DNA of 39,047 nucleotides from Patescibacteria group bacterium (GCA_028707065.1 JAQTUZ010000015.1:1-39047), one strand, 5' to 3'; positions 16,438-24,900 are shown, counted from the stretch's first letter. Translations and numbers: made by a program. The notes: generated by a model not told the origin, from the letters alone.

Positions 16438-16472
16438 TACCCAATTTTTCTACTTATTTCTTGCTAGAATTT

Positions 16473-16943
16473 ATGATTTGTCCGATCTGCTATTTTGAAG
16501 ATACTAAAGTCATTGATTCCCGGGTGGCCTCTGACGGGCTTTCGATCAGGCGCCGCCGCGAATGCGAGAAATGCGGTTTTCGTTTCTCCACTTTTGAAGA
16601 AATGGAAATATTGGATCTGGCGGTTATCAAGCGCGATGGCCAAAAGGAAGCCTATAGCCGCGATAAATTGGTTTCCGGCTTGAAAAAAGCTTTGGAAAAA
16701 AGGCCGATTACTGATGATGATTTTAAAAAGTTGGTTCATAATATCGAGCGGGATATCCAGCAATTAAAAAAGAGCGAAGTGGAATCAAGCGAGATCGGCG
16801 AGATTGTAATGAAGCATTTGAAAGAGGCTGACGTAGTCGCCTATATCCGCTTTGCCTCGGTTTACGAATCATTTGAGAACGCCAAAGATTTTAAGGAGAC
16901 TTTAAATAAAATTTTGGAGGATAAAAAGAAAAGTAAGAAGTAA
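16473..16943 (+). CDS. nrdR: Transcriptional repressor NrdR
   Basis: NrdR is a zinc-finger, ATP-cone repressor that senses ATP/dATP and represses ribonucleotide reductase genes. The start was set at the ATG at 16473 (MICPICYFEDTKVIDSR), the family's usual N terminus; a TTG 12 bp upstream is also in frame. The zinc ribbon is C3-x2-C6 ... C31-x2-C34, followed by FRFSTFEE. The ATP-cone starts at about 47 with VIKRDGQKEAYSRDKL and runs to about 140. The 156 residues match the normal length. It is transcribed with nrdD and preceded by its own operator sites. Confidence 0.97.
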   Translation: MICPICYFEDTKVIDSRVASDGLSIRRRRECEKCGFRFSTFEEMEILDLAVIKRDGQKEAYSRDKLVSGLKKALEKRPITDDDFKKLVHNIERDIQQLKKSEVESSEIGEIVMKHLKEADVVAYIRFASVYESFENAKDFKETLNKILEDKKKSKK

Positions 16944-17000
16944 GAAGTCAGAAGTGAGAAATCGGAAAATTTTCTTACTTCTAACTTCTTCCTTCTAACT
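16929..17000. repeat. AT-rich hairpin between nrdR and nrdD ('AAGTAAGAAG' words)
   Basis: AAGTAAGAAGTAAGAAGTC pairs with CTTACTTCTAACTTCTTCC. It occupies the whole gap and could attenuate or stabilise the transcript between the two genes. Confidence 0.7.
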
Positions 17001-17007
17001 TGCTGCT

Positions 17008-19143
17008 ATGCCTAATATTATTTCGCAAATCCGCAAACGCTCGGGTGAAATCGTTGATTTTAACCGGGAAAAGATTACCAAAGCCATTAGTAAGGCGCAA
17101 GAATCAGTGGGTATTATTGATTCTGATCTGGCAGAAAAATTGACCAACCAAGTTGTGGACAAACTCTCAAGAAAATTCCATGCGCGCAGCATCCCGGCGG
17201 TTGAAGAAATTCAGGACATCGTCGAAGAAACCTTGATTGAAAGCAAGCAGATCCCGCTGGCTAAAGCGTTCATTCTTTATCGCGATCAGCATCGCCAATT
17301 GCGCGATTTGAACGCCAAGACCAACGATGAAAAATTGATGGAAGACTATTTGGGGCAGGCCGATTGGCGCTTGAAGGAAAACGGCAATATGAGTTTTTCT
17401 GTCCAAGGTTTGAACAATTATCTGGCGTCTTCCATTTCCGCCAAATATTGGCTGAATAAATTATATCCGACCGAAATCAGGAATGCTCATGTCAATGCTG
17501 ATTTTCATATTCATGATTTGGGAATTCTCGCGCCATATTGCTGCGGCTGGAATCTGAAAGATTTATTAACGAGAGGCTTTACCGGCGTGGAGGAGAAAAC
17601 GCAATCCGGGCCGGCCAAGCATTTCCGCAGCGCGCTCGGCCAGCTGGTTAACTTCCTCTATACGATGCAAGGAGAGGATGCCGGCGCCAACGCCATCTCC
17701 AATGTTGATACTTTATTGGCGCCTTTTATCCGCTATGATGGCTTGAGCCGGAAAGAAGTTAAGCAGGCGATGCAAGAATTTGTTTTTAATATGAATGTCC
17801 CGACCCGCGTCGGCTTCCAGACTCCCTTTACCAACATTACTCTGGATGTCAAGCCGACCGGAACTTTGGCTAAAGAATGCGTGGTTATCGGCGGCAAGAT
17901 CATGCCGGAAAAATACCAGGATTTTCAGGAAGAAATTGATCTGTTCAACGATATTTTCGCCGAAGTGATGCTGGAAGGCGATTCCAAACACCGGATGTTC
18001 GCTTTTCCGATCCCGACTTACAATATTGATAAAGATTTTGAATGGGACAGACCGTCGCTTGCCAAAGTTTGGCAGATGACCGCCAAATACGGCATTCCTT
18101 ATTTTTCCAATTTCGTTAACTCTGATATGAAAATTGATGACGCGCGGAGCATGTGTTGCCGCTTGCGCTTGGATAATCGCGAATTGCGCAAACGCGGCGG
18201 CGGCTTATTTGGCGCCAATCCTTTGACCGGATCAATCGGCGTGGTGACGATAAATTTGGCCAGAATCGGTTTTTTGTCGCGCGATAAAGAAGATTATAAG
18301 AAAAGGCTGGAGCGCGTGATGGATTTAGCCAGAGAAAGCCTGGAGATCAAAAGAAAAATAATCGAGAAATTCACTGATGACGGATTGTATCCTTATTCCA
18401 AGTTTTATTTGTCCGACATCAAAGAACGTTTTGGAAAGTATTGGCAAAATCATTTTTCCACCATCGGTATCAACGGCATGAACGAATCCTTGCTCAACTT
18501 CATGAAAAGGGATATCGCCTCCGTCGAAGGCAAAGCATTCACCTTGGAAATTTTGGATTTTATGCGCGAGAGATTGAAAAAATATCAGGCTGAAACCAAT
18601 AATCTTTATAATTTAGAGGCGACTCCCGGCGAAGGCATAACTTATCGTTTCCCCAAAAAAGACAAGGAAATTTATCCGAATATTATCGTGGCTAACGAGA
18701 AGCAGGTCGTGGAAAAAGGCGCCGTTCCTTATTATACCAACTCCACTAATCTGCCGGTTAATTATACCGATGATATTTTTGAAGCTTTGGACCTGCAAGA
18801 TGAATTGCAGACTAAATATACCGGCGGCACGGTTTTGCACGGCTTCTTGGGCCAAATGATTGACGATCCGGAGATGGCTAAACAGCTGATTAAGAAAATT
18901 TTCTATAATTACCACCTGCCTTACATTACTTTGACGCCGACTTTTTCCATCTGCCCTAAACACGGTTATTTGTCGGGTGAGCATAAATATTGCCCCAAAT
19001 GCGACGAGGAAATGGGTTACCGGGAAATTGCCAGCGACGAGATGATCGTGCGCCAGACCGGGATTGATCTGCCGCTGGAAGTTGCGACGGCTGAAGAAGT
19101 TCGCGTCGGCAAAGAGCGGGATATTATCAAGGCAATTGCCTAA
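17008..19143 (+). CDS. nrdD: Anaerobic ribonucleoside-triphosphate reductase, catalytic chain lacking the glycyl-radical segment
   Basis: Class III ribonucleotide reductase reduces NTPs to dNTPs without oxygen. The 711-residue chain has an N-terminal ATP-cone (IRKRSGEIVDFNREKITKAI), then the ten-stranded barrel with active-site cysteines in APYCCGW (C178/C179) and SMCCRLRLD (C383/C384). The C-terminal zinc site is seen as CPKHG (C649) and CPKC (C662, C665). The chain then runs about 46 residues further and stops at DIIKAIA. The essential glycyl-radical motif RVVGY, normally 15-30 residues after the zinc site in the same chain, is absent. It is encoded by a separate ORF at 19312. nrdR is upstream and nrdG downstream. 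Confidence 0.95.
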   Translation: MPNIISQIRKRSGEIVDFNREKITKAISKAQESVGIIDSDLAEKLTNQVVDKLSRKFHARSIPAVEEIQDIVEETLIESKQIPLAKAFILYRDQHRQLRDLNAKTNDEKLMEDYLGQADWRLKENGNMSFSVQGLNNYLASSISAKYWLNKLYPTEIRNAHVNADFHIHDLGILAPYCCGWNLKDLLTRGFTGVEEKTQSGPAKHFRSALGQLVNFLYTMQGEDAGANAISNVDTLLAPFIRYDGLSRKEVKQAMQEFVFNMNVPTRVGFQTPFTNITLDVKPTGTLAKECVVIGGKIMPEKYQDFQEEIDLFNDIFAEVMLEGDSKHRMFAFPIPTYNIDKDFEWDRPSLAKVWQMTAKYGIPYFSNFVNSDMKIDDARSMCCRLRLDNRELRKRGGGLFGANPLTGSIGVVTINLARIGFLSRDKEDYKKRLERVMDLARESLEIKRKIIEKFTDDGLYPYSKFYLSDIKERFGKYWQNHFSTIGINGMNESLLNFMKRDIASVEGKAFTLEILDFMRERLKKYQAETNNLYNLEATPGEGITYRFPKKDKEIYPNIIVANEKQVVEKGAVPYYTNSTNLPVNYTDDIFEALDLQDELQTKYTGGTVLHGFLGQMIDDPEMAKQLIKKIFYNYHLPYITLTPTFSICPKHGYLSGEHKYCPKCDEEMGYREIASDEMIVRQTGIDLPLEVATAEEVRVGKERDIIKAIA

Positions 19144-19303
19144 GGCAATTACAAATGACAAATTATAAATTACAAATTAAATTTGTTATTAATTTAATTA
19201 AAATAAAAATAATAAAAAATTAAAAAAATACGACTTAAATTATAAATTTTCAATGTTTGCCGGGTAATTTGTAATTTTTAATTTGTAATTTTTAATTTTT
19301 AAC
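19144..19303. repeat. AT-rich hairpin separating nrdD from the glycyl-radical ORF
   Basis: CAATTACAAATGACAAATT and TATAAATTACAAATTAAATT on the left are complemented by AATTTGTAATTTTTAATTTG on the right, around an A/T-only core. The same word family occurs inside fmt. Stops occur in all plus frames near both ends. Confidence 0.75.
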
Positions 19304-19311
19304 AGGGAGCT

Positions 19312-19461
19312 ATGAGTCCCACAAAAATCGAAAGGCAAGAATGTGTTGTTTACAGCCGCGTCGTCGGTTATTTGGCGCCGGTCAAGAACTGGAACAAGGG
19401 CAAGAAGTCCGAGTTCGCCGACCGGAAAACTTTTTCCGTCGATAAAAAAGATTTTAATTAA
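19312..19461 (+). CDS. Autonomous glycyl-radical peptide of the anaerobic ribonucleotide reductase (split NrdD C terminus)
   Basis: A 49-residue ORF reads MSPTKIERQECVVYSRVVGY, then LAPVKNWNKGKKSEFADRKT and FSVDKKDFN. This is the standard C terminus of NrdD: RVVGY with the radical Gly at residue 19, preceded by QEC and followed by NWNKGKK. The start is the ATG at 19312: an in-frame TAA lies four codons upstream, and a purine-rich CAGGGAGCT abuts the ATG. It therefore cannot be read through from nrdD without recoding. By analogy with the separate glycyl-radical protein YfiD/GrcA, it probably docks in the NrdD barrel after activation by NrdG, encoded 41 bp downstream. Its full conservation argues against a decaying fragment. 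Confidence 0.88.
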   Translation: MSPTKIERQECVVYSRVVGYLAPVKNWNKGKKSEFADRKTFSVDKKDFN

Positions 19462-19465
19462 TTTT

Positions 19466-19492
19466 ATAGTCGGTTAGCCGGTCCTAACCGGT
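19466..19492 (+). repeat. Short hairpin ahead of nrdG
   Basis: CGGTTAG-CCGGTC-CTAACCG lies within 15 bp of the nrdG start codon and could affect access to it. No T-run follows, so it is unlikely to be a terminator. Confidence 0.5.
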
Positions 19493-19502
19493 GACACTTG
19501 CT

Positions 19503-20252
19503 ATGAAGATCGGCGGTTTGGAAAAATTAAGTTTGATCGATTACCCGGGCGAAGTTTCAGCAGTAATTTTTACGATCGGTTGCACCTTCCGCTGCCCGTT
19601 TTGCTATAATCCCATGCTTGTCCTGTCCCAACAAGGGGATAGGAGTGGAAATACTTTGCCGCAAGGCAAAGAAACAGATCAAGATCATACTCCGTTAAAC
19701 GAGGATGATCTTTTTCTTTTTTTAGAGAGCCGCCGGAAAAAGCTCGATGCGGCGGTGATTACCGGCGGCGAGCCGACCTTGCAGCCGGACTTGCCGGAAT
19801 TTATCCGCCGCATCGGGGCCTTGGGCTATAAAATAAAATTAGATACCAATGGCACTGATCCGGCCATGCTCGAAAAACTATTAACGGATAAGTTGATAGA
19901 TTATTTAGCCATGGATTTAAAAGCCGCGCCTGAAGATTATCCGCGCGCAACTGGTACTAAATTCGATTTTGAAAAGATTAATCAAAGTGTTAAACTGATT
20001 ATGGAAAGCGGCTTGCCTTATGAATTCAGAACAACTTGCGTGCCGGGGTTTATTGATGCAGGCGGGATTGAAAAAATAGGGGAGTTGATTAAAGGCGCGG
20101 ATAAGTGGTATTTGCAGAATTTCAAATCCGACACGGATTTGATCGACAATTCCCTGAAAGGCAAGCCCGGATTTACTTCGTCGGAGATGGAAAAGTTTGC
20201 CGAGATCGGGCGGAAAATTGTTAAGAGATGTGAAGTGAGGGGGACTAGTTAA
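19503..20252 (+). CDS. nrdG: Anaerobic ribonucleotide reductase activating protein (radical SAM)
   Basis: The activase uses a 4Fe-4S cluster and S-adenosylmethionine to form the glycyl radical. Start chosen at the ATG at 19503 (MKIGGLEKLSLIDYPG), the usual N terminus; a GTG at 19491 is in frame but less likely. The cluster motif is C27-TFR-C31-PF-C34, followed by TGGEPTLQ and KLDTNGT. Between residues about 39 and 63 there is an extra segment (LSQQGDRSGNTLPQGKETDQ) not expected in the family, encoded by two tandem DNA hairpins. The 249-residue length agrees with NrdG of the pyruvate-formate-lyase-activase-like type. It directly follows the glycyl-radical ORF. Confidence 0.93.
   Translation: MKIGGLEKLSLIDYPGEVSAVIFTIGCTFRCPFCYNPMLVLSQQGDRSGNTLPQGKETDQDHTPLNEDDLFLFLESRRKKLDAAVITGGEPTLQPDLPEFIRRIGALGYKIKLDTNGTDPAMLEKLLTDKLIDYLAMDLKAAPEDYPRATGTKFDFEKINQSVKLIMESGLPYEFRTTCVPGFIDAGGIEKIGELIKGADKWYLQNFKSDTDLIDNSLKGKPGFTSSEMEKFAEIGRKIVKRCEVRGTS
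19621..19672 (+). repeat. Two tandem palindromes inserted in frame in nrdG
   Basis: CCTGTCCC-AACAA(G)-GGGATAGG (19622-19643) is followed by CTTTGCC-GCAA-GGCAAAG (19654-19671), a perfect 7-bp stem with a GNRA-type loop. Both lie in a loop region of the protein just after the cluster motif. Confidence 0.65.
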
Positions 20253-20340
20253 TTAGTTAATTGGTTAATTAGTTTACTAATTTTTATGTTTATAAAACAA
20301 TAAACTTGTAAACTAATTAACTAATTAACCAATCAACCAA
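20250..20340. repeat. AT-rich hairpin between nrdG and the next gene ('TTAATTAGTT' words)
   Basis: TTAGTTAATTGGTTAATTAG and TTTACTAATT are complemented by GTAAACTAATTAACTAATT and AACCAATCAACC. It abuts the next start codon. Confidence 0.75.
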
Positions 20341-20341
20341 A

Positions 20342-20641
20342 ATGGATGAAGATTTAAAGCAAAGTTTGGAAAAATTAACCAAGTTGTCCGAGGAAAATCA
20401 TCAGATGCTTAAAAGCATCAAGCGGCATTTTATCTGGCAGAAGATTGTTTCCGTTTTTTATTTCATTATAATCGTCGGGCCGATAATTTGGGCGATCTTT
20501 TATCTCCCGCCGCTGATTAAGCCGCTCATCAGCCAGTATCAGGATCTCTTGGGCGTAAATCCGACCGGACAGATCAATCTGCAGGATATTCAGAAGAGTA
20601 TCACTCCGGAGATGTTAAATAAGCTAAAGATGGGCCAATAA
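20342..20641 (+). CDS. Small one-pass membrane protein with N-terminal coiled coil
   Basis: The 99-residue protein begins with a heptad-like helix (MDEDLKQSLEKLTKLSEENH) and a basic patch (KSIKRHFIWQK). One transmembrane helix lies at about 37-58 (VSVFYFIIIVGPIIWAIFYL). The tail is polar, about 40 residues (TGQINLQDIQKSITPEMLNK). I do not recognise a named family. It has no Shine-Dalgarno; the ATG abuts a hairpin repeat. A role in membrane-associated complexes is only a guess. Confidence 0.7.
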   Translation: MDEDLKQSLEKLTKLSEENHQMLKSIKRHFIWQKIVSVFYFIIIVGPIIWAIFYLPPLIKPLISQYQDLLGVNPTGQINLQDIQKSITPEMLNKLKMGQ

Positions 20642-20703
20642 TTACGATAATTTGGTCTCGTCCGAATCTCCCGCTAGAGGAGTCTGACGATTTTGCGCCG
20701 CAT

Positions 20704-20747
20704 CGGCAGAATCCGCTCCCGCCAGCCGGCGGAGCGAGATTCTGCCG
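20704..20747. repeat. GC-rich palindrome
   Basis: CGGCAGAATC...GATTCTGCCG with an inner CGCTCC/GGAGCG and CCGCC/GGCGG gives a near-continuous stem. It lies 10 bp before a terminator. Confidence 0.75.
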
Positions 20748-20756
20748 GAACAAATT

Positions 20757-20780
20757 GAGGGTTTCGCCCTCTTTTTTTTA
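20757..20780 (+). terminator. Intrinsic terminator
   Basis: GAGGG-TTTC-GCCCTC followed by eight T. It ends transcription from the nrd/small membrane protein direction. Confidence 0.8.
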
Positions 20781-20791
20781 TTCAAAAGCAA

Positions 20792-20817
20792 TGGTATAAT
20801 CTCAACTAACAAGGAGG
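20792..20817 (+). promoter_or_regulatory. Extended -10 promoter and strong Shine-Dalgarno-like AAGGAGG
   Basis: TGGTATAAT (20792-20800) is an extended -10 box, and AAGGAGG follows at 20811-20817, with no good long ORF directly after it. Only a five-codon TTG ORF and a 22-codon ATG ORF are nearby. The promoter probably drives the NUDIX gene. Confidence 0.45.
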
Positions 20818-20825
20818 CATTTTGA

Positions 20826-20985
20826 GGGTCTTGAGGTGAATGCGCTTTCGTGGCGAAATTTTCAAAATTCGTAGCGAAAAATCAAAAAAGCGACAACGTT
20901 TATAGGTATATAAGCGGCGGAGTTTTTTTGATTTTGCAGCAGAATTTTAAAAATTGCAGCGGAAATGGCATTCGGCTCAAGACCC
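20826..20985. repeat. 160-bp imperfect hairpin element upstream of the NUDIX gene
   Basis: The ends are GGGTCTTGAG (20826-20835) and CTCAAGACCC (20976-20985). Inner arms pair over about 65 bp (for example GCGAAATTTTCAAAATTCG with AATTTTAAAAATTGC, and ATCAAAAAA with TTTTTTGAT) around a loop of about 30 bp. The reading frame crossing it upstream of the NUDIX start is not protein-like. Confidence 0.75.
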
Positions 20986-21006
20986 GGGATGCTTATTTTT
21001 TATATT

Positions 21007-21057
21007 TAACACACCCCATCCCGCCCCGGTGGCGGTCCACCCCTCTCAAGAGGGGAA
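21007..21057 (-). repeat. GC-rich palindromic element, variant A, intergenic copy
   Basis: On the minus strand it reads TTCCCCTCTTGAGAGGGGTG, then GACCGCCACCGGGGCGGGAT, then GGGGTGTGTTA. It is the same element that is inserted in miaA and miaB. It ends 9 bp before the NUDIX start codon. Confidence 0.8.
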
Positions 21058-21065
21058 CAAAAAAT

Positions 21066-21488
21066 ATGGAAAAAGAATATGCTAAAGTTTTGGTTGCAGC
21101 TGATGTGATTGTTGAAAAAGATCGCCGATATTTATTAGTCCAAGAAAAGAAGAAATCAGCTTATGGTCTGTGGAATTTTCCCGCAGGCAAGGTTGAAGTC
21201 GGGGAAACAATTGCGGAAGCGGCAGTGCGCGAAGTCAAGGAAGAAACCGGATACTCGGTAAAATTAATCGGGGAAGTTATGATTATTCACGAAGACCTTG
21301 AGCATTGCGTGGAACATATTTTTGCCGGTGAAATAACCGATGGGGATTTGAAATTTCCTGAAGATGAAATTATGGATGCCCAGTGGTTTTCTTTGGAAGA
21401 AATTGAATCAATGAAAAACGCTTTACGGTTTGCTTGGATTTTGGAAGCAGTCATGAAATACGAAGAAACCTTTAAAAATTTTGTCTAA
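21066..21488 (+). CDS. NUDIX hydrolase
   Basis: Start set at the ATG at 21066 (MEKEYAKVLVAADVIVEKDR); the longer open frame upstream only translates repeats. The 140-residue protein has a complete Nudix box GX5EX7REUXEEXGU: G41, E47, R55, E56, E59, E60 and G62, within AGKVEVGETIAEAAVREVKE. These enzymes hydrolyse nucleoside diphosphates linked to other groups, with Mg2+ held by the box glutamates. The substrate cannot be told; the short single-domain form fits MutT-like or ADP-ribose-type members. The gene is isolated between repeat-rich regions. Confidence 0.92.
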   Translation: MEKEYAKVLVAADVIVEKDRRYLLVQEKKKSAYGLWNFPAGKVEVGETIAEAAVREVKEETGYSVKLIGEVMIIHEDLEHCVEHIFAGEITDGDLKFPEDEIMDAQWFSLEEIESMKNALRFAWILEAVMKYEETFKNFV

Positions 21489-21517
21489 CCATTAAGATGG
21501 TTTATTGATTTATATCC

Positions 21518-21900
21518 GCGAGCATTGGAAAATTTCCGTAATCACGCAGCGTAGAAGCCGTGCAAAATTGCGTTGTCCGAAGCCCAGCTCCAGTTTTCGT
21601 GAAAGAATATGATAAATTATTATCTTAAAATAGCTGTGATATTAAAAAATATTAAATTAAAATAATAAAACTGGGGCTGGGCAAGTATAGCAATTTTGCT
21701 AGGCTTCATAGCGGAGTGATAGGAAATTTGTCCAGCGAGCATTTTTTTGCGCCACTTTTTTTAAAAAAAGTGGCAAAGATTTTGATAATAATGTCAGTAA
21801 TATACCCACCCCGCCTCGCCGGGCTCGGCACCCCTCCCAAGAGGGGAATGATTCCGCCCGACCCAAAAATTTATAATTTATCATTTATAATTTATAATTG
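21518..21900. repeat. Composite repeat region (copy 1), no gene
   Basis: The 414-bp gap before dnaE holds no protein-like ORF. Its parts recur in inverted order at 28290-28640: GCGAGCATTGGAAAATTTCC, a segment with GCTTCATAGCG and AAATTTGTCCAGCG, the A/T stem GCCACTTTTTTTAAAAAAAG, and a GC-rich palindromic element (21803-21849). It ends with TATAATTTATCATTTATAAT words just before the dnaE start. Confidence 0.7.
21803..21849 (-). repeat. GC-rich palindromic element, variant B, intergenic copy
   Basis: On the minus strand it reads TTCCCCTCTTGGGAGGGGTG, then CCGAGCCCGGCGAGGCGGGG. The inner stem CCGAGC/GGCGAGG distinguishes variant B. Confidence 0.75.
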
Positions 21901-21902
21901 AC

Positions 21903-24900
21903 GTGTCCTTCGTCCATCTCCACAATCACACCCATTATTCCTTGCTCGACGGTCTGACCAAGATCGACGAGATGGTTAAGTATGCCAAAGAGCAGGGTTC
22001 GCCGGCGGTGGCCATCACTGATCATGGCACGATGTACGGCGTGATCGAATTTTACGAAAAATGCAAGAAAGAAGGGATCAAGCCGATCATCGGCGTGGAA
22101 ACTTATCTGGCTCCCCGCGGCCGGATGCTCAAAGAAACCGTGGAGGACCGGGCCAATCATCACCTTTTGTTGTTGGCCAAAGATAATCAAGGCTATAAAA
22201 ATTTGATCAAACTGGTTTCGGCCGCGCATCTGGAAGGCTTTTATTATAAGCCGCGGGTCGACTGGGATTTGTTGCAGCAGTATCACGCAGGTTTGATCGC
22301 CTGCACCGCCTGCATGGGCGGAGAGATTCCGCATTTGATCGAAGCGCGCCAGATGGAAAAAGCCAAGAAAAGAATTTTGGAATACAACGAACTTTTCGGC
22401 CAGGGAAATTTTTATCTGGAATTGCAGGATCACCCCAATCTGGAAGGCCAGGATTTTTTGAATAAAACCTTGATCGCTTTCGGCAAGGAGTTGAATATTC
22501 CGCTGGTCGCCACCAACGATATCCATTATTTCCGCAAAGACGACGCGGAAGCGCAGGACATTCTGCTTTGCCTGCAGAACAAGAAAAAAGTCGAGGACGA
22601 AGACCGGATGAATATGATGGGCACGGATTTTTCCATGCGCTCGAACGAGGAAATGATCGGGGCTTTCAGGGATGTGCCCGAAGCCGCGGCCAATACTTTA
22701 AAGATCGCCGAGTTATGCAACGTGGAGATCGAATTGGGAAAAGTGCAGCTGCCTTTTTTTCCCGTACCGGCCGGGTTTGATGAGATCAGTTATTTGGAGC
22801 ATTTGGCTCATGAAGGATTGAAGAAACGCTATGGCAAGCCTTACGCCGAGATCGATAAAATAAAAAAAGACCGGCTGGATTACGAAATTTCCGTCATTAA
22901 GAAAATGGGCTGGCCGTCATATTTTTTGATCGTCGCAGATTTCATCAATTGGGCCAAGGATACGGGGATCATCGTCGGGCCGGGCCGAGGTTCGGCGGCC
23001 GGTTCGCTGGTTTGCTATCTGACGGGCATCACCAATATCGATCCTTTAGAGTACGATCTGCTTTTTGAAAGATTTTTAAATCCCGAGCGCATCTCCATGC
23101 CGGATATCGATACTGATTTCGCCGATACCGGCCGCGACGCGGTGATCCGCTACGTGGAAGGGAAATACGGCAAGGATCATGTTTCGCAGATCATCACTTT
23201 CGGGACGATCGCCGCCCGGGCTTCAATGCGCGATGTCGGCCGCGTGCTGGATATTCCTTATGATTTTTGCGACAAGCTGGCCAAGGCCATCCCGATGTTC
23301 ACTGACCTGTCCGAAGCCCTGGAAAATATCAAAGAGTTCAGAGATCTGTATGACAAGGAACCGGATGCCAAAAAAATTATCGATTATGCCTTGCGTTTGG
23401 AAGGGGTTGCCCGCCATGCTTCCACGCACGCCTGCGGAGTTTTGATCACCAAAGAGCCGCTGACCGAATACGTGCCGATCCAATATGCCTCATCTTCGGA
23501 TCTGACCGTGGTTTCGCAGTATTCTTTGCATCCGATCGAAGATCTGGGTTTGTTGAAAATGGATTTTTTGGGCTTGAAAAATTTGACCATCATCGAATCG
23601 GCGCTAAAGATCATTAAGCGCACCAAAGGAGCGGAGTTGAAGATGGATGAATTTCCTTTGAACGATAAAAAAACTTATCAGTTATTTCAGGACGGCGAAA
23701 CTACCGGTGTCTTTCAATTTGAATGTTTATCCGGAGACACAATTGTTTCCAATACCACTATTAAAAAATTATATGAAAAAAGAAACAAAACAAAGCTTAA
23801 TTCGGTTTATTTAGATCAGGGTAAAGTTCATAAAAATGAAATTGTCGGTATCGCTAAAAGCGGTGAAAAAGAAACTTTTTATCTTGTTGCGGAAAATAAT
23901 TGGCAGATAAAGGCGACGAAAGACCATGGTTTCTTAACAGACGGCGGGTGGAAAAAATTAGGTGAAATAAAAAAGGGCGACAATATTTTAATTAAAGCGG
24001 ACGCCAAACATTTGGTTTATAATCTTTGCCGAACTTGCGGCAAGCAAATAAGCGGACAAAAGAACGGGAAAAGCGAGTATTGTTATGCTTGTTCGGCGGC
24101 GTTATATAAAAATCCCGGCAAAAAAAAATCAAGGCGGAAAATTAAAGCGGCTAGAGTGGCCTTCTTTAGGCGCGGAGGCGTAACCTGGAATATCGGCTTG
24201 CGCAAGAATATCGACCAAAGGCTGGAAATGAGCGGGAAAAAAATATCCCAAGCATTAATCGGGCGCTCACTGGTAGATCGTTGCGGACGCGCCAAAGCCG
24301 ATTTGATAAAAAAGAAGCTGTCGCGAAGATTCAGCGGCGCCGGAAATCCGATGTTCGGAAAAAAATCACCGCATCGCCGCGGCGGATTCAGAGAAGATCT
24401 GGGCCATTATGTGCGTTCATCATGGGAGGCGGATTTTGCCAGAATTTTAAAGCTGAATAAAATAACTTACGAATACGAACCGAAAACTTTTTCTTTGCGC
24501 AAACCAGACGGAAGGACGGTTAATTATACGCCGGATTTTTATGTAAAAGATCAAAATACTTTTTATGAAATAAAGGGGTGGATGCATGATCTGGACAAGG
24601 AAAAAATTGAATTGTTTCAGAACCAATATCGGCAGTATAAATTCACGCTGATTAATACGACTAAATTCGCCGAGCTGGCTTTGCAATATAAAAAATTAAT
24701 CAACTGGGAGTGTCCCCGAATTCCGGTCGAAAGGCAATTTAAATTCATAAAAGTTAAAGATATTATCCCGGCCGGAAAAGAAATGACTTACGATATCGCT
24801 ATGCGTCCGCCGGGAAATAATTTTGTCGCTAACGGCTTTTTGGCGCATAATAGCAGCGGTATGAAACGGTATTTGAAAGAATTAAAACCGACCGTCTTCG

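Noticed and set aside
16020-16460. Chromosomal origin of replication
   Set aside because: Two DnaA boxes are present, but there is no box cluster, no dnaA or dnaN gene, and the region is a promoter and leader; skew could not be computed.
19144-19311. Group I or group II intron interrupting nrdD
   Set aside because: Only 168 bp, nearly pure A/T, with no catalytic core or conserved intron ends; the downstream part has its own start codon.
20850-21065. N-terminal extension of the NUDIX protein from a GTG
   Set aside because: The added 72 residues come from a hairpin element and a GC-rich palindrome; the family starts at the ATG at 21066.
23724-24851. LAGLIDADG homing endonuclease in the intein
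   Set aside because: No LAGLIDADG-like dodecapeptide is seen; the motifs are zinc ribbon, NUMOD3-like and PD-(D/E)XK-like.
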